Positions 1 through 9,246 are shown, counted from the stretch's first letter. The stretch: 64,000 nucleotides of DNA from Nematopogon swammerdamellus (GCA_946902875.1 OX336344.1:22403791-22467790); one strand, 5' to 3'. Notes: generated by a model from the sequence alone, not told the origin. Program-made: numbers and translations.

Positions 1-93
1 CTGACATGGCATCTAGTTCACCACAGTGTTATGGGCTGACATCACGGATGTAGTAGGTGATGTAGCCAACCGTGTCAGTTTTCTTAAAAAAAA
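1..93 (+). mobile_element. S1 SINE, 3' tail only (cut by window start)
   Basis: Begins inside the S1 3' domain (CTGACATGGCATCTAGTTCA) and runs through GATGTAGCCAACCGTGTCAG to an A-rich tail. The same 3' domain recurs more than 15 times in the window on both strands. The 5' part lies outside the window. Confidence 0.85.
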
Positions 94-439
94 GCTGTTT
101 ACCGGTAGACATGTACGAGTAAATTGTAGCCAAATGTGGTGGAAGTAGACCCTAAATTTCAACGTATAACCACAACTTAACATATTATTATCTACTATCA
201 AAACTATCTATCTCCATCGGTTTCGGAGGCAATCGTCCTAAGTGCCACTAGTGGATGAAGGGATGATCCGTCGTGTCACCATCACGCCGTGAAAGGGGGC
301 GGCAGTCGGTCGGCATAAGTAATGACGTACCGCCACAGATCAAACCTTCGTCAAAGCCTATCTGACAGTGGGATTTTCCAGTGGCTTCGCTTGTTTCCTG
401 CCGAGTATGTAAAGTGAGACTCTAAATTTGAGTATATTT
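94..439. other. No recognised feature
   Basis: Unassigned sequence; no ORF of note, no tandem or inverted repeat seen. Confidence 0.5.
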
Positions 440-892
440 CTTGTACGCACTCCCTGCTCATCTATTTCCTCCCAAGTAACAGCCTGGGGTTTTTAAAAAA
501 CCGGCCAATTGCGAGTGGCGCACCGAGGTTTCCGCAACACAAAAAAAAAAATTGAAAAAAGACGTTTCTTGTATTTTAAATTTTTTACTTTTTAATTTTT
601 GTATTATTTGTTGTTATATCCGCCATAATAACACATATTCTTGAAAATTGCCCGTTGAAAATTTCAACGGGCTACCTATTACGGTTCAAGAGATACAGCC
701 CTCGGACAGACAGACAAACGCACGGACGGACGGCCGGACGGACAGACAGACAAACAGACAGACGGCGTAGGCTTAGTTCCGTACGGGATATGGAAACCTA
801 AAAAGGGACGTGAAAATGCTCCTGTCAGCCCGGCATGGCATTTGCAATCCCCGTGCATCACAGAATGTCCATTGGCATCGTAAGTCACCTAC
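440..892 (+). pseudogene. L-a LINE C-terminal fragment, split by a P element
   Basis: The left part (about 440-494) matches the region coding NALPAHIFPP-like residues in the better copy at 37205-37582 (ACTCCCTGCTCAT then TTTCCTCCCAAGT). The right part (806-892) matches its continuation (CTGTCAGCCCGGCATGGCAT, then AGAATGTCCATTGGC). Between them sits P element 495-805. Non-LTR retrotransposon reverse transcriptases commonly end in a motif like FLYRTGKLWNALP; only the region after it survives here. It is heavily diverged and non-functional. Confidence 0.6.
495..805 (+). mobile_element. P element (GGTTCCGTA/(GACA)n family), inserted in L-a LINE
   Basis: Starts AAAAAACCGGCCAATTGCGA and ends near GGAAACCTAAAAA. 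It contains the family hallmarks in order: CACCGAGG-TTCCG, TTGTTGTTATATC(C/G)GCCATAATAACACAT, ATTTCAACGGGCTACCTATTA, ATACAGCCCTCGGACAGA, a (GACA/GACG)n block, GGCGTAGGCTTAG. About 310 bp, slightly shorter than the 370-420-bp copies elsewhere. Non-coding. Very common in lepidopteran genomes. Superfamily not certain; see the entry at 60025. Confidence 0.8.
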
Positions 893-991
893 TCGTAAGC
901 GAAACGATGCCAAATGACGCGCTTTCCATAAAAAAGGTAAAATAAAATGTATCTGGTGGATTTGAAGTTTTTGCTAGAAAGTTCTTCTGTC

Positions 992-1425
992 AGCCTCGGT
1001 AGCTCAGTGGTGCGATCATTCGACTGTGATTCGTGATCATAAGCGCACCCGCGCGCGGTCAGAACTTGGATGGGTGACCGTTCGACCGCTGGAGGTTGAC
1101 CGCGGTTCAGTTTCCACGTAAAACTGTATGTCCCTTCCCATCTCACCTTACTAGGTGGTAGGGTTTAACCCGGTTGTGTTCTCCTCTAGTCCAGTATAGC
1201 CAGCAATCCAAGGAAGTCTCCGGTATGGCACCTACCTTCTCGGAGGTGATATTGGCTAGTCAGAGTATGTGCTTTGGCCCCTCTGACGCAGCCACCCATA
1301 CCGGATTACATAAAAAAAATAAACCCGCCCGGTGTCTTGTAAATAGATCGTGTTTTCTGTCCAGTTCAGTATAGCCGGTATGGCCAAAGGGAAGCACTGA
1401 CGTGGCACCTAGTTTGGGAACTTCC
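992..1425 (+). mobile_element. S1 SINE, full head, interrupted by an S2 fragment
   Basis: The head starts CAGCCTCGGTAGCTCAGTGG (tRNA-like A box), then the 5S-like block GGTCAGAACTTGGATGGGTG and a degenerate B box (GCGGTTCAGTTTCC). The body runs to TTACTAGGTGGTAGGGTTTAACCC at 1171, is broken by S2 sequence 1172-1321, and resumes at CCCGCCCGGTGT. The S1 3' domain then ends early near 1425. Confidence 0.8.
1172..1321 (+). mobile_element. S2 SINE 3' fragment nested in S1
   Basis: GGTTGTGTTCTCCTCTAGTC to GGATTACATAAAAAAAATAA: the S2 3' half with its A-rich tail. AACCC flanks both sides (1167-1171 and 1322-1326) and fits as a target-site duplication. This is the pattern expected of a 5'-truncated, target-primed insertion. 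Confidence 0.75.
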
Positions 1426-1429
1426 TTGA

Positions 1430-1600
1430 ATTTTTTCCTTTTGATTTTTTTATTATGTTTTGCCATATCCGCCATAATCACACATTGTGTGAAAATTTCA
1501 AACGGCTTAGTCGGTCTTGTGCTGCTATTTTACCGAGTTCTTGCAGCACAACACCGCTCACTCTGCTTACCCCGATTGTCAGAATATAACTTGTTGGTAT
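1430..1600 (+). repeat. Chimeric repeat fragment: P internal part joined to F 3' end
   Basis: 1430-1505 has the P internal segment (TATCCGCCATAATCACACAT, GTGAAAATTTCAAACGG). 1510-1590 switches to the F 3' end (GTGCTGCTATTTTACCGAG, CAGCACAACACCG, CTCTGCTTACCCCGATTGTC). Both are truncated at the join. Confidence 0.6.
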
Positions 1601-2101
1601 ATTTATATGTAAATAAATAATTCATAAAATCAATCATTTTTTGCTGGTAAATTAGTGATTTGAGATGAGTGAGTTTTAAATTACTTTGATAGTTTTAGGT
1701 TTTTTAACAATTTCTTGTCAACTACCAAGCCCCATAGTACTTATCTTCTTCACCCCTTATAGCGCGGAGACCCTAGAGGATAGAGAACGTTCAACAAAGT
1801 CTAATATAAATACAATATCCTTTTCACTTGGGCTCGCCAACAGTCTATGTATACAAAATAAAAAAAACAAGTCTGAAAAAGGAGAATAGTTAATAATATA
1901 CAAAATTGTCAGGAGATGTTTGCTCCCTGGGGTATGCCTTCTTGAATAAACGAATTCAGTAATATAAAGCGAGCAAGACAATACGAATGTCTTTATTTTG
2001 GAACAACTTTCTCAAGTGAAATATTTTTGTGAACGTACCTATATTTTTTATTTTCTTAATACGAGTATCTAAAGTGAAGACTCAATAAAGGTCGGGGTGT
2101 G
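1601..2101. other. No recognised feature
   Basis: AT-rich unique-looking sequence; no supportable gene or repeat. Confidence 0.5.
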
Positions 2102-2335
2102 ACAATGAGTTTTACTAACGAAAAAAATTACGTGCATAGCTACACCTGCTGCTTCACCGTTCGGAACCGGTGTATAACTGTCGGTCCCTTCCCTCGCCCC
2201 TTACTAGGTGGTAAGCTCAAATTGTAGCCGAATGGATTTGTACCACCGTACTGAATGTAAGATGGCCGCATAGCAACCTCGGTTGTGTTCTCCTCAAGTT
2301 CAGTATAGCCAGAAATTCAAAGGGAACTTCCTAGC
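2102..2335 (+). mobile_element. S2 SINE lacking its tRNA-like head
   Basis: Starts in GAGTTTTACTAACGAAAAAA, has CACCTGCTGCTTCACCGTTC, the shared core TTACTAGGTGGTA, GTAAGATGGCCGCATAG and GTTGTGTTCTCC, then stops before the usual 3' end. Truncated at both ends. Confidence 0.75.
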
Positions 2336-2611
2336 ATTACTTATTCGTCGAGCATCAGGAGAACGTGAAAAATTTAATAAAACGTCACTCTTGTTTCCGC
2401 CGAACACTTTTCCAAATTACAAAGAAGTCCCAAAAAAAAAAAAACAAATATTTCTCCTTAAGGTGGATCGGCTTCTCGTCTAGAGTGACGTTGACAAATG
2501 TTAGAATTATTCGGTCAGTTGTCAGGAGCAGGCTGGCACGGCGTGTCCGTGTGGACTGTCGCGCTCTTAGAATATAACAACGAGTAGAAGTCGCAAGTTA
2601 CCCGCGCACAC

Positions 2612-3297
2612 CAGCCTCGGTAGCTCAGTCACAGATAACTTAATAGTTAGGTACTTTGTAACAGATAAATAACTCCATAGAAAATGTTCTTACCTTCGGG
2701 CTTTAATAGCCTACTGTTTCACGTCGCCAATCGTTGCGTGCGAAAATGTACCTTAACGATCGAGTGTAAAGTGGTTATTGCTTTGCAGCTGCGCGCAGTT
2801 GCGTGGGCGAGCGTCTATGTATACTTCGCGCGGCTGACGAATTTCCACTGAATTAGACCGCCGCGCCGCCGGCGGCGGCCCGTCGGGCGGTAAGTAGTTA
2901 GCGCGCGCAAGTACATAGAGTGCGTGAGCCCTGGCTCAGTGGTGCGGTCGGTCGACTCTTGTTAAGCACACCTGGCCGCGGTCAGTTCTTGAATGGGTGA
3001 CCGCACGACCGTTAGAGGCTGACCGTGGTTCGGATTCCAAGTAAAACTGTAGGTCCCTTCCCTTCTTACTTTACTAGGTGGTAGGGTTTATCCCGCCCGG
3101 ATTGGTACCACCGCAATAAGCGAAACGTCGGTTGAAACGGCTAAGTAAAAAGTTCGTGTTTTCCGTCCAGTTCAGTTTAGCCGACATGAAATGAAGGGAA
3201 GCACTGACATTGCACCTAGTTCATCCGGTGGTATGAACTGACATCACGGATGTTGTAGGTGATGTAGCCAACCGTGTCAGTTTCCATTAAAAAAAAG
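2612..3297 (+). mobile_element. S1 SINE, full length, interrupted by a 303-bp element
   Basis: The first 19 bases (CAGCCTCGGTAGCTCAGTC) are separated from the rest by insertion 2631-2933. From 2934 it continues GCTCAGTGGTGCGGTCGGTC, the 5S-like block (GGTCAGTTCTTGAATGGGTG), B box GGTTCGGATTCC, core TTACTAGGTGGTAGGG, then the 3' domain (CATCACGGATGTTGTAGGTG) and A tail. Confidence 0.8.
2631..2933 (+). mobile_element. Non-autonomous element with 8-bp flanking duplication, copy 1
   Basis: 303 bp starting ACAGATAACTTAATAGTTAG and ending GTGCGTGAGCCCTG, inserted into the A box of an S1 SINE. Flanks are GCTCAGTC / GCTCAGTG (7 of 8 identical). A second copy in opposite orientation lies at 61436-61723, with perfect 8-bp flanks GCCGGTAC. 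Non-coding, GC-rich in the middle (GCCGCGCCGCCGGCGGCGGC). An 8-bp TSD suggests hAT superfamily, but the terminal inverted repeats are poor (ACAGA.. versus CAGGG..). Confidence 0.65.
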
Positions 3298-3756
3298 GTA
3301 TATATCGTATTATATCGTAACTCACAAATGGTATGTAGGTATGGGATTATGGTTATTTACTACTAAAAAGTGATCACGCTACTTCTATTCGTATTGTATA
3401 TATTCTGTCGTGCGGACTGGCATGACGCTCCGAATCTCTGACGCTCCGAGTCTGGCCGTTATTAATTATTGTGTTGTTTTTGAAATCCTGTCTCCTGTGA
3501 CACTGTACCGTTTCGTACTAGATTTATTAATAAAAGCCGACGTGCCTTTCTCCAGATCTCTCTCTCTCTCTCTCTCTCTCTCCTCTCCTACCCCCCCCCC
3601 CCCCCCCCCCCCACTCTACCACCCTCCCTCCCTCCCTCAGATAGACAGATATATAGATAAAATAAAATAAATTAATTAAAAAAATATATATATATAATTT
3701 TACTAAAAATACCGTCATGAATTTTTTTACTTGTTCATTTCAGAGCAGTAGTATCA
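3298..3756. repeat. AT-rich spacer with (CT)n, poly-C and (TA)n tracts
   Basis: Contains (CT)n at about 3555-3582 followed by an uninterrupted run of 22 C (3591-3612), CCCTCCCTCC, then TA-rich sequence. ORFs here are artefacts of the simple repeat. Confidence 0.8.
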
Positions 3757-4065
3757 TGGGTAAAGAGACCGCTGCCCTTGGAGGCTGACCGAGGTTCGGA
3801 TTCCTCGTAAAACTGTAGGTCCCTTCCCTCCTAATCTTACTTGGTGGTAGGGGTTAACCCGCCCGGGTTGGTACCACCGCACTGAATGAAACGTCGGTCG
3901 AAACGGCTATGTAAATAGTTTGTGTTTTCCGACCAGTTCAGTGTAGCCGGCACGATTAAAAGGGGGGAAGCACTGACATGGCACCTAATTCACCCGGTGT
4001 TATGGGCTGACATCACGGACGTTGTAGGTGATGTAGCCAACCGTGTCAGTTTCCATAAAAAAAAG
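3757..4065 (+). mobile_element. S1 SINE, 5'-truncated in the head
   Basis: Starts just upstream of GGAGGCTGACC. B box GGTTCGGATTCC, core TTACTTGGTGGTAG, GGTTGGTACCACCGCACTGA, then the full 3' domain ending CCATAAAAAAAA. Confidence 0.8.
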
Positions 4066-4329
4066 AGTCTACTGGTAATTTTGATGTATGAGTCTAATCA
4101 GCTAAGAAAAAGCAATATTAGTGTCATGGGAAAGAAAAATCTCCCACGACACTACTGGTAGTGCCACGCGGTTATATATACTACCGGGAAGAAACGGGTA
4201 GATAGATGATCTAGAATAGGTTAAAATTCCATACGAGCTTTCACAAAGCCAGCCAGGTGCTGTGAGAGTAAACGAAAGATGGAAAAATTCCAATCCCTCA
4301 TCAATATGCATAGTGTTGTGAATCCCCAA

Positions 4330-5310
4330 TAATTGAGGGAGCGCGCCATGAATATTCCGTCGTCTCGTGCCTGCTACCTATGTGTCGCTGCTTCTGCTAT
4401 AATATCTATAGGCAAAAATTCAAAGGATGGAATTACTACGCCAGCCTTCGAGAAAAAAAATCTCCTCACCTCTCTAGTAAACAGAGCACACAAGATCTGT
4501 GATGATGACCACATTGAGGACGAACTTGCCCCAAGAAAGGACAGCGTTACGACAGATGGTTATAAACCACGAGCGTGCCTGTCTGTTCAACATGCAGCAA
4601 CAGGGCGGCAGAAGGTAGAGGTTGGAAGGCGGTGCGCCTACTTTCCATACATACGGGGGATCATGGACCGTATGGGTAAGTTGATGAGCAAGTTGAGCAT
4701 AAAGACCTACAAACCTATCACAAAAATTCAAGGCATGTTGAGAACAGTCAAGGCCCAGATTCCAATGCAGGCTCCAGGTGTATACAAAATATGATGTAGC
4801 TGTGGAAGGTGCTACATCGGACAAACGAGACAAGGTTGTCGGAACGCATCAGGGCGATGAAGAACAAAGAGTTCCATAAGTCAGCAATCTGTGAGCATTC
4901 TCTGGACAGTGGCACAAATCATTAGATTCGATTCGACCAAACCAGTGGAATATCAGTGGAAAAACACTATGTACCACGTTTGGTTCGAGAATCCATTGAA
5001 ATTTCCAGATATTATGCCAATTTCAACAGAGAAGACAGCGTGATACTCTCTTCGTCGTGGACTCCTCTGCTGGCGAAGCATGGCTCGGGTGGTAACCAGC
5101 ATCAAGTTCTGGCAGTCATAGACACAGTGAGCTACGTGTTATGTTAAACCTACCCGCATCGGCCGAAGTACCCTCGCATCGCGGCAGTTGACACCTGACT
5201 GACTGGACGACGTGTCTGGTGTGCTCCAAGTCGTCGCAGTACCGCGCGTCCTGAGGATGTCCCCAGAGTTTGGGACGAAATGTCGACAAAAGTGAGTCGC
5301 TTTCAGATTT
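4330..5310 (+). pseudogene. Penelope-like retroelement, C-terminal GIY-YIG endonuclease region
   Basis: The open frame 4333-4794 includes residues YFPYIRGIMDRMGKLMSK, a conserved linker (YKPITKIQ, VKAQIP) and APGVYKI, then a TGA stop (4793-4795). The same frame continues CSCGRCYIGQTR. This is the linker plus GVY..YIG signature of the Penelope-like element endonuclease, normally the last domain after the reverse transcriptase. A frameshift near 4830 moves the continuation to another frame, where HYVPRLVRESIEI and NFNREDS (about 4960-5040) match the family's C-terminal arm. GGATGTCCCC and GACGAAATGTCG near 5255-5285 resemble a Penelope 3' end. The reverse transcriptase domain is absent upstream. 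It is broken by at least one stop and one frameshift, so it is a relic. Confidence 0.85.
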
Positions 5311-5466
5311 ACCGCGTAACCGAAAACATTGCTATAATATTTTATATGTGTAATATTTTTTTTTATAATTCGTTTAATTAATAATATTATTTTAATGTAT
5401 GTATTTAAAAACATTTGATAAAATCGTTTTGTTCTTGTAAATGTTTACAGAATGGTACCTTCGTAC

Positions 5467-5785
5467 CGTGTGGGGCCAGTACTTTACAAGAATAGCCCCA
5501 CTGCATCTCTCCCCGTGTATGTCGTAAAAGGCGACTATGGGATATGACTCCCTTATATTACTAGGTGGTAGGGTTTAACCCGCCCAGGTTGGTACCACCG
5601 CACTGAGTGAAAGGTCGGTCGAAACGGGTATGTAAATAGTTTGTGTTTTCCGTCCAGTTCAGTGTAGCCGGTACGACCGAAGGGAAGCACTGACGTGGCA
5701 CCAAGTTCACCCGGTGTTATGGGCTGACATCACGGATGTTGTAGGTGATGTAGCCAACCGTGTCAGTTTCCATAAAAAAAATGGT
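5467..5785 (+). mobile_element. S1-B SINE-like element (leader head, no tRNA/5S block)
   Basis: Begins CCGTGTGGGGCCAGTACTTT, then AATAGCCCCACTGCATCTCT, GTCGTAAAAGGCGACTATGG and GATATGACTCCCTTATATTA. It passes directly into the S1 core TACTAGGTGGTAGGG without any A box, 5S block or B box. The 3' domain and A tail are complete. Confidence 0.8.
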
Positions 5786-6084
5786 AATATATAAATTTGA
5801 CTCGATTCTAGATTATCCTGCTACTCCGTATTTACCGACTAGATGCACTACGCATAGGTAACATAACGCCAGCAGCGTCGATAGGTAATGCATGAATTAA
5901 TATCGGGCCTCCGTCTGCCGCGCCTGCCTCTCCCTTAGGAGCTGACGTGGTAGTCTGTGGAGCAGGGGCGTATTATACACTGATAGGCAATTCTTGAGAG
6001 GACCCCCTGAATGTGTCAGTGTTTTTTTATTGAAAGCTCGACATGTGGCGCCGAACCACCCATAAGTTGTCTAACGACGAAATT
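5786..6084. other. No recognised feature
   Basis: Unassigned, weakly GC-rich near 5925-5955; nothing supportable. Confidence 0.45.
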
Positions 6085-6225
6085 AGGTCGTATGCGGGGG
6101 TTGCGAATGCCATGCTGGCATGACAGGTCCCTATTCACGCCCCTCTTGAAGAGCACTAAGCAGGGACAGCGTTCCAGAGTTTACCGGTTCTGTAGAGGAA
6201 AGATTTGCATAACCGGTTAGTACGC
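6085..6225 (-). pseudogene. L-a LINE reverse-transcriptase C-terminal fragment
   Basis: On the minus strand residues NRLCKSFLYRTGKLWNAVPA are readable (about 6215-6155), followed after a frame change by the region matching HLSCRHGIRNP in the copy at 37205-37582. FLYRTGKLWNALP-like motifs are typical of the C-terminus of Jockey/CR1-type non-LTR elements. Only about 45 codons remain, with an internal deletion. Confidence 0.7.
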
Positions 6226-6302
6226 AACCGCGGTAATAGGGGTGCAATCCCTTATAATTAATCCTTTACATCGTTTATAATAATTAAATAAATATATCAA
6301 CA

Positions 6303-6327
6303 CCCCCCCCCCCCCCCCCCCCCCCCC
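6303..6327 (+). repeat. Poly-C run (25)
   Basis: Uninterrupted 25-base C homopolymer, preceded by AT-rich DNA. Confidence 0.95.
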
Positions 6328-6760
6328 AGCCCAAGAGCAATGGTTCGATCGTTTCGAGTCTAAATACGCCTCTGGCATAGATTACCTATAGAATAGAGAT
6401 AGATATATTGTGTACAGAGAAAGAGAGATAGGGATATATTCAGGAGTAACGAAGGGAGAGGCGTGAGGAATCGCAGGCTCGGCGGGACATGAGGTTTGCA
6501 TCTCATGAAATATTCAGCTTTCATGCGCTACAGCCTCCCGTCGCCTGCGTCCCCGCTGCGAAAGACCCCATCTCTGAATTTTGATATTTCATTTGAGAGC
6601 TTTCAGTTTTAGTACCCTGCGTGTACTGATTACTTATTCGATTAAATTAATTCTAAAGTAACTGTTACAAAAATTATTTATGATAATGGCATTGTTGGAA
6701 TTAAAAGAAAACTTAATCAATTAAGTCAATATATAAATGCGGTGGTTTCCTTTTTTAAAA
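6328..6760. other. No recognised feature
   Basis: Unique-looking. The 6430-6600 part is richer in GC; the rest is AT-rich. Confidence 0.5.
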
Positions 6761-6924
6761 TCTACACTAATATTATAAAGAGGTAAATGTAAGTTTGTAA
6801 GTTTGGATCTAGGAGGTGATCTCCGAAAACAATCATCTGATTAAAAAATTTATTTCACCAATATTTAGAATGGACCTTCAAGATGGACATAGGCTATGCG
6901 AAAAAAGCCGCGGGCAAAAGCTAG
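6761..6924 (+). mobile_element. K: short non-autonomous Helitron-like element
   Basis: 5' end TCTACACTAATATTATAAAG and 3' end GCCGCGGGCAAAAGCTAG, sitting exactly between A (6760) and T (6925). The 5'-TC...CTAG-3' termini in an A|T target with no duplication are the Helitron signature. The TAATATTATAAA start and GCGGGCAAAAGCTAGT end recur at 30389-30713 and 23796-24180. At 164 bp it has no coding capacity. Confidence 0.75.
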
Positions 6925-6966
6925 TAAATAATATTTTATGTTTATGTTAGTACTAAGCACGTACTC

Positions 6967-7284
6967 GCTTTATATATTTTTTTAATTAGAAAAATGCAAA
7001 TCGAAAATCATTGGAAAAAATACATCCCGACCAGGATTTGAACCTGGGTCTCTGGCTTGAGCCGCCAACGCGATAACCAACTACACCACCGGGCCGTTAC
7101 ATATTATTTCAAAATTTTCGATCTATTGCCACTGCACCTTCTTGAATGATGTCGCATAATTTTTGCGATAAGTCAACTTGCATGGTTCTACATTGAACCT
7201 TATCATGGTTCAAATCCTGGTCGGGATGTATTTTTTCCAATGATTTTTGATTTGCATTTTTCTAATTAAAAATATACATAAAGC
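6967..7284. mobile_element. Fold-back element with about 77-bp arms ending in tRNA-like sequence
   Basis: The left arm 6967-7044 and right arm 7207-7284 are reverse complements with only one or two differences (left GCTTTATATATTTTTTTAAT, right ending in its complement with ATAAAGC). The inner 20 bases of both arms contain GGTTCAAATCCTGGTCGGGA, a perfect-looking B box and T arm. The centre 7045-7206 holds the rest of a tRNA-like sequence next to the left arm. No transposase. Confidence 0.85.
7022..7096 (-). tRNA. tRNA-like sequence (probable pseudo-tRNA or SINE head)
   Basis: Minus strand reads a Box A-like TGGTGTAGTTGGTTATCGCG, a 4-5-bp anticodon-type stem TGGC/GCCA around a 7-base loop GGCTCAA, and a Box B GGTTCAAATCC with a good T stem (CCAGG/CCTGG). 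The acceptor stem is only partly paired (CCCGG with TCGGG). The base before the apparent anticodon is G rather than the expected T. Together with its place in a fold-back arm, this argues against a functional tRNA gene. Confidence 0.5.
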
Positions 7285-7844
7285 TAGTAAATAGTAAAAT
7301 AAATATATAAATAAAATAACAACAGTAACTATACGAATATAACACGGTGCAACAAAAATCCTCAAAATGCTTACGTGTGTTTTATAAGTGGTGGCTAATA
7401 AAACATGCTAGTGAAGCAAAAACATTTGTTAAAATTGGACATAGGTCATTGCTCTTTGGTGACTCTAGGCTCGGGCATTCCAACGTCGGCTGGTTTTCAA
7501 TACGCTGATGCGATGGTAAGCAAATGAGGCCTGATGCCTCCTGTACTGGCGCGCCAGTCGGCCTGCAGCCGTCAACTATTTGCCTCTAATGACTATCATC
7601 TGTCTGTACACCTCGCCGGGCCGCATAAGTTTATATACGGGGAGATTAGATGAATAATTTGGGTAGGTATATGTTTTACTGTATACGATGCAGTGGTGTT
7701 GTATCGAGAAACTAAGAAAGAATATATTAAATTAATAAAGAAATAAAGAAATGATTTTTATTTTCTCTTAATCTTAATCCTTAATAAGAACCAATAATAC
7801 ATAAATATAATGTGGTACAAATACATAAAAAGAGAGAATTGAAA
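7285..7844. other. No recognised feature
   Basis: AT-rich except 7440-7630, which is more balanced; no reading frame or repeat identified. Confidence 0.45.
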
Positions 7845-8170
7845 TAAAAAAACCGGCCAAGTGCGAGTCGAACTCGCGCACCGAGTGTTCCGTATCGCCA
7901 TGTCATGATCAGCGCCACTCACGCCATCTATGTATTAGTTAAAATGCTTCATACTCTTTTCGGTAAATGGCGCGCATAAATAATTTTTAGTTATTGTTAT
8001 TATTTGTTGTTATATCGGCCATAATAACACATATTCTGTGAAAATTTCAACGGGCTACCTATTACGGTTCAAGAGATACAGCCTTCGGACAGACGGACAG
8101 ACAGACAGGCAGGCAGACAGACGGCGTAGGCTTAGTAATAGGTCCCGTACGACCGATACGGAACCCTGAA
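7845..8170 (+). mobile_element. P element
   Basis: Starts AAAAAAACCGGCCAAGTGCG, then AGTCGAACTCGCGCACCGAG and TTCCGTATCGCCATGTCATG. The GACA block is at about 8090-8120; ends GATACGGAACCCTGAA. Near full length with an internal deletion. Confidence 0.9.
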
Positions 8171-8336
8171 TTTAACCCTGCCCCAAACTAGTCTAATGAA
8201 CATATAACAGACCTACAAGTATAACATGTGCATATTAATAAGAAAAATAATAAAAGGTAACACTCTGAAACAAAATTGTATAACAAACAGTGAGGTGTAC
8301 GCATATTTCACACAAAACGCCAGAAATATACGCAAA

Positions 8337-8384
8337 CACATTCGGTCGTATGCGGGGGTTGCAAATGCCATGCCGGCATGACAG
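8337..8384 (-). pseudogene. L-a LINE scrap
   Basis: CGGTCGTATGCGGGGGTTGC then AATGCCATGCCGGCATGACA: complement of the L-a segment coding CRHGIRNPRI. 48 bases only. Confidence 0.6.
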
Positions 8385-8787
8385 GTAAAACAAAATACTA
8401 ATTACGGTAAAACAAACATGATTTTCGAAGGCGCACGCACAACTTTTTGATAAACTACCAAAATATATAAGAGACTTAGAATCAGATAATTTGTTTTAAT
8501 TTTGAACCAAAAAATACGTCATAAATGAATAGAAGTTTTGTACTAACCTTCCTAAACAAATCTTATCAATGTTTTCAATTTAGATACCTACCTAGGTATT
8601 TTTTTTCAATTCTTTGTGTCTGTTGGTCTGTCTATCTGTTTACAGAATATTTTTATAATTAATTAGTTTTAAATAACCAATACTTTTTTTTCTTTTAATT
8701 TGTTTTGCTCAAAAAAAAAAACACGGGGCTTCCACTTGCCTTTACTTATATGTATGTACTGTTAGCACCCTTAAATTTTCTCTGTAC
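8385..8787. other. No recognised feature
   Basis: AT-rich, unassigned. Confidence 0.5.
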
Positions 8788-9246
8788 TCAGATTAATACC
8801 ACCGGATTGTATGAATGAAAAAACAGGGCCTGTTTTTCTTTCACTAATAGTATAAAAACACATAAATGAAAATGTATATTTACACGCCATTTGTAACAGT
8901 GCGAATGGAACGCCATATTTTTCCAGTTTATTCCATAGTGGTATTTCTCGCAAATCATAATAAAACTTTCAACTCGAGCCGTATTGTCGAATTTATCACC
9001 CCTTGTGTCGCATTTTTCGAGTGTGCCCCACGTGATACCACCTGCTGTGGGTGTTTGTTTTAAATTTCTAGTGGCACATATTATGACTGTTTCATTAAGA
9101 GCCCGTAATATCTCATCTGGAATTCTAATTTCGCCTCCACTTCTTCGCGGCGGTCTTGCGAGGTCAAAGCGATTTTTAACCCCCGAAATTTGAAACCTCC
9201 GTCTGTCTGTCTGTTGTGTGTGTGTCTGTGTGTCTGTCTGTGGCAT
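8788..9246 (-). CDS. Unidentified ORF, 152 codons, probably repeat-derived
   Basis: An open frame of 152 codons on the minus strand, among the longest in the window. The N-terminal third (through FQISGVKNRFDLARPP) overlaps T element 9173-9578, so that part is translated repeat. The middle (TWGTLEKCDTRGDKFDNTAR) and C-terminal parts show no domain I recognise, no clear signal peptide and no membrane segment. It may simply be an open stretch of an unclassified repeat. Low confidence that it encodes a protein. Confidence 0.15.
   Translation of the reverse strand: MPQTDTQTHTQQTDRRRFQISGVKNRFDLARPPRRSGGEIRIPDEILRALNETVIICATRNLKQTPTAGGITWGTLEKCDTRGDKFDNTARVESFIMICEKYHYGINWKNMAFHSHCYKWRVNIHFHLCVFILLVKEKQALFFHSYNPVVLI

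Noticed and set aside
3410..3718. Proline/serine-rich ORFs near 3.5 kb
   Set aside because: Produced by (CT)n and poly-C tracts.
4474..4833. 119-codon minus-strand ORF
   Set aside because: Antisense to the Penelope endonuclease frame, whose sense strand carries the recognisable motifs.
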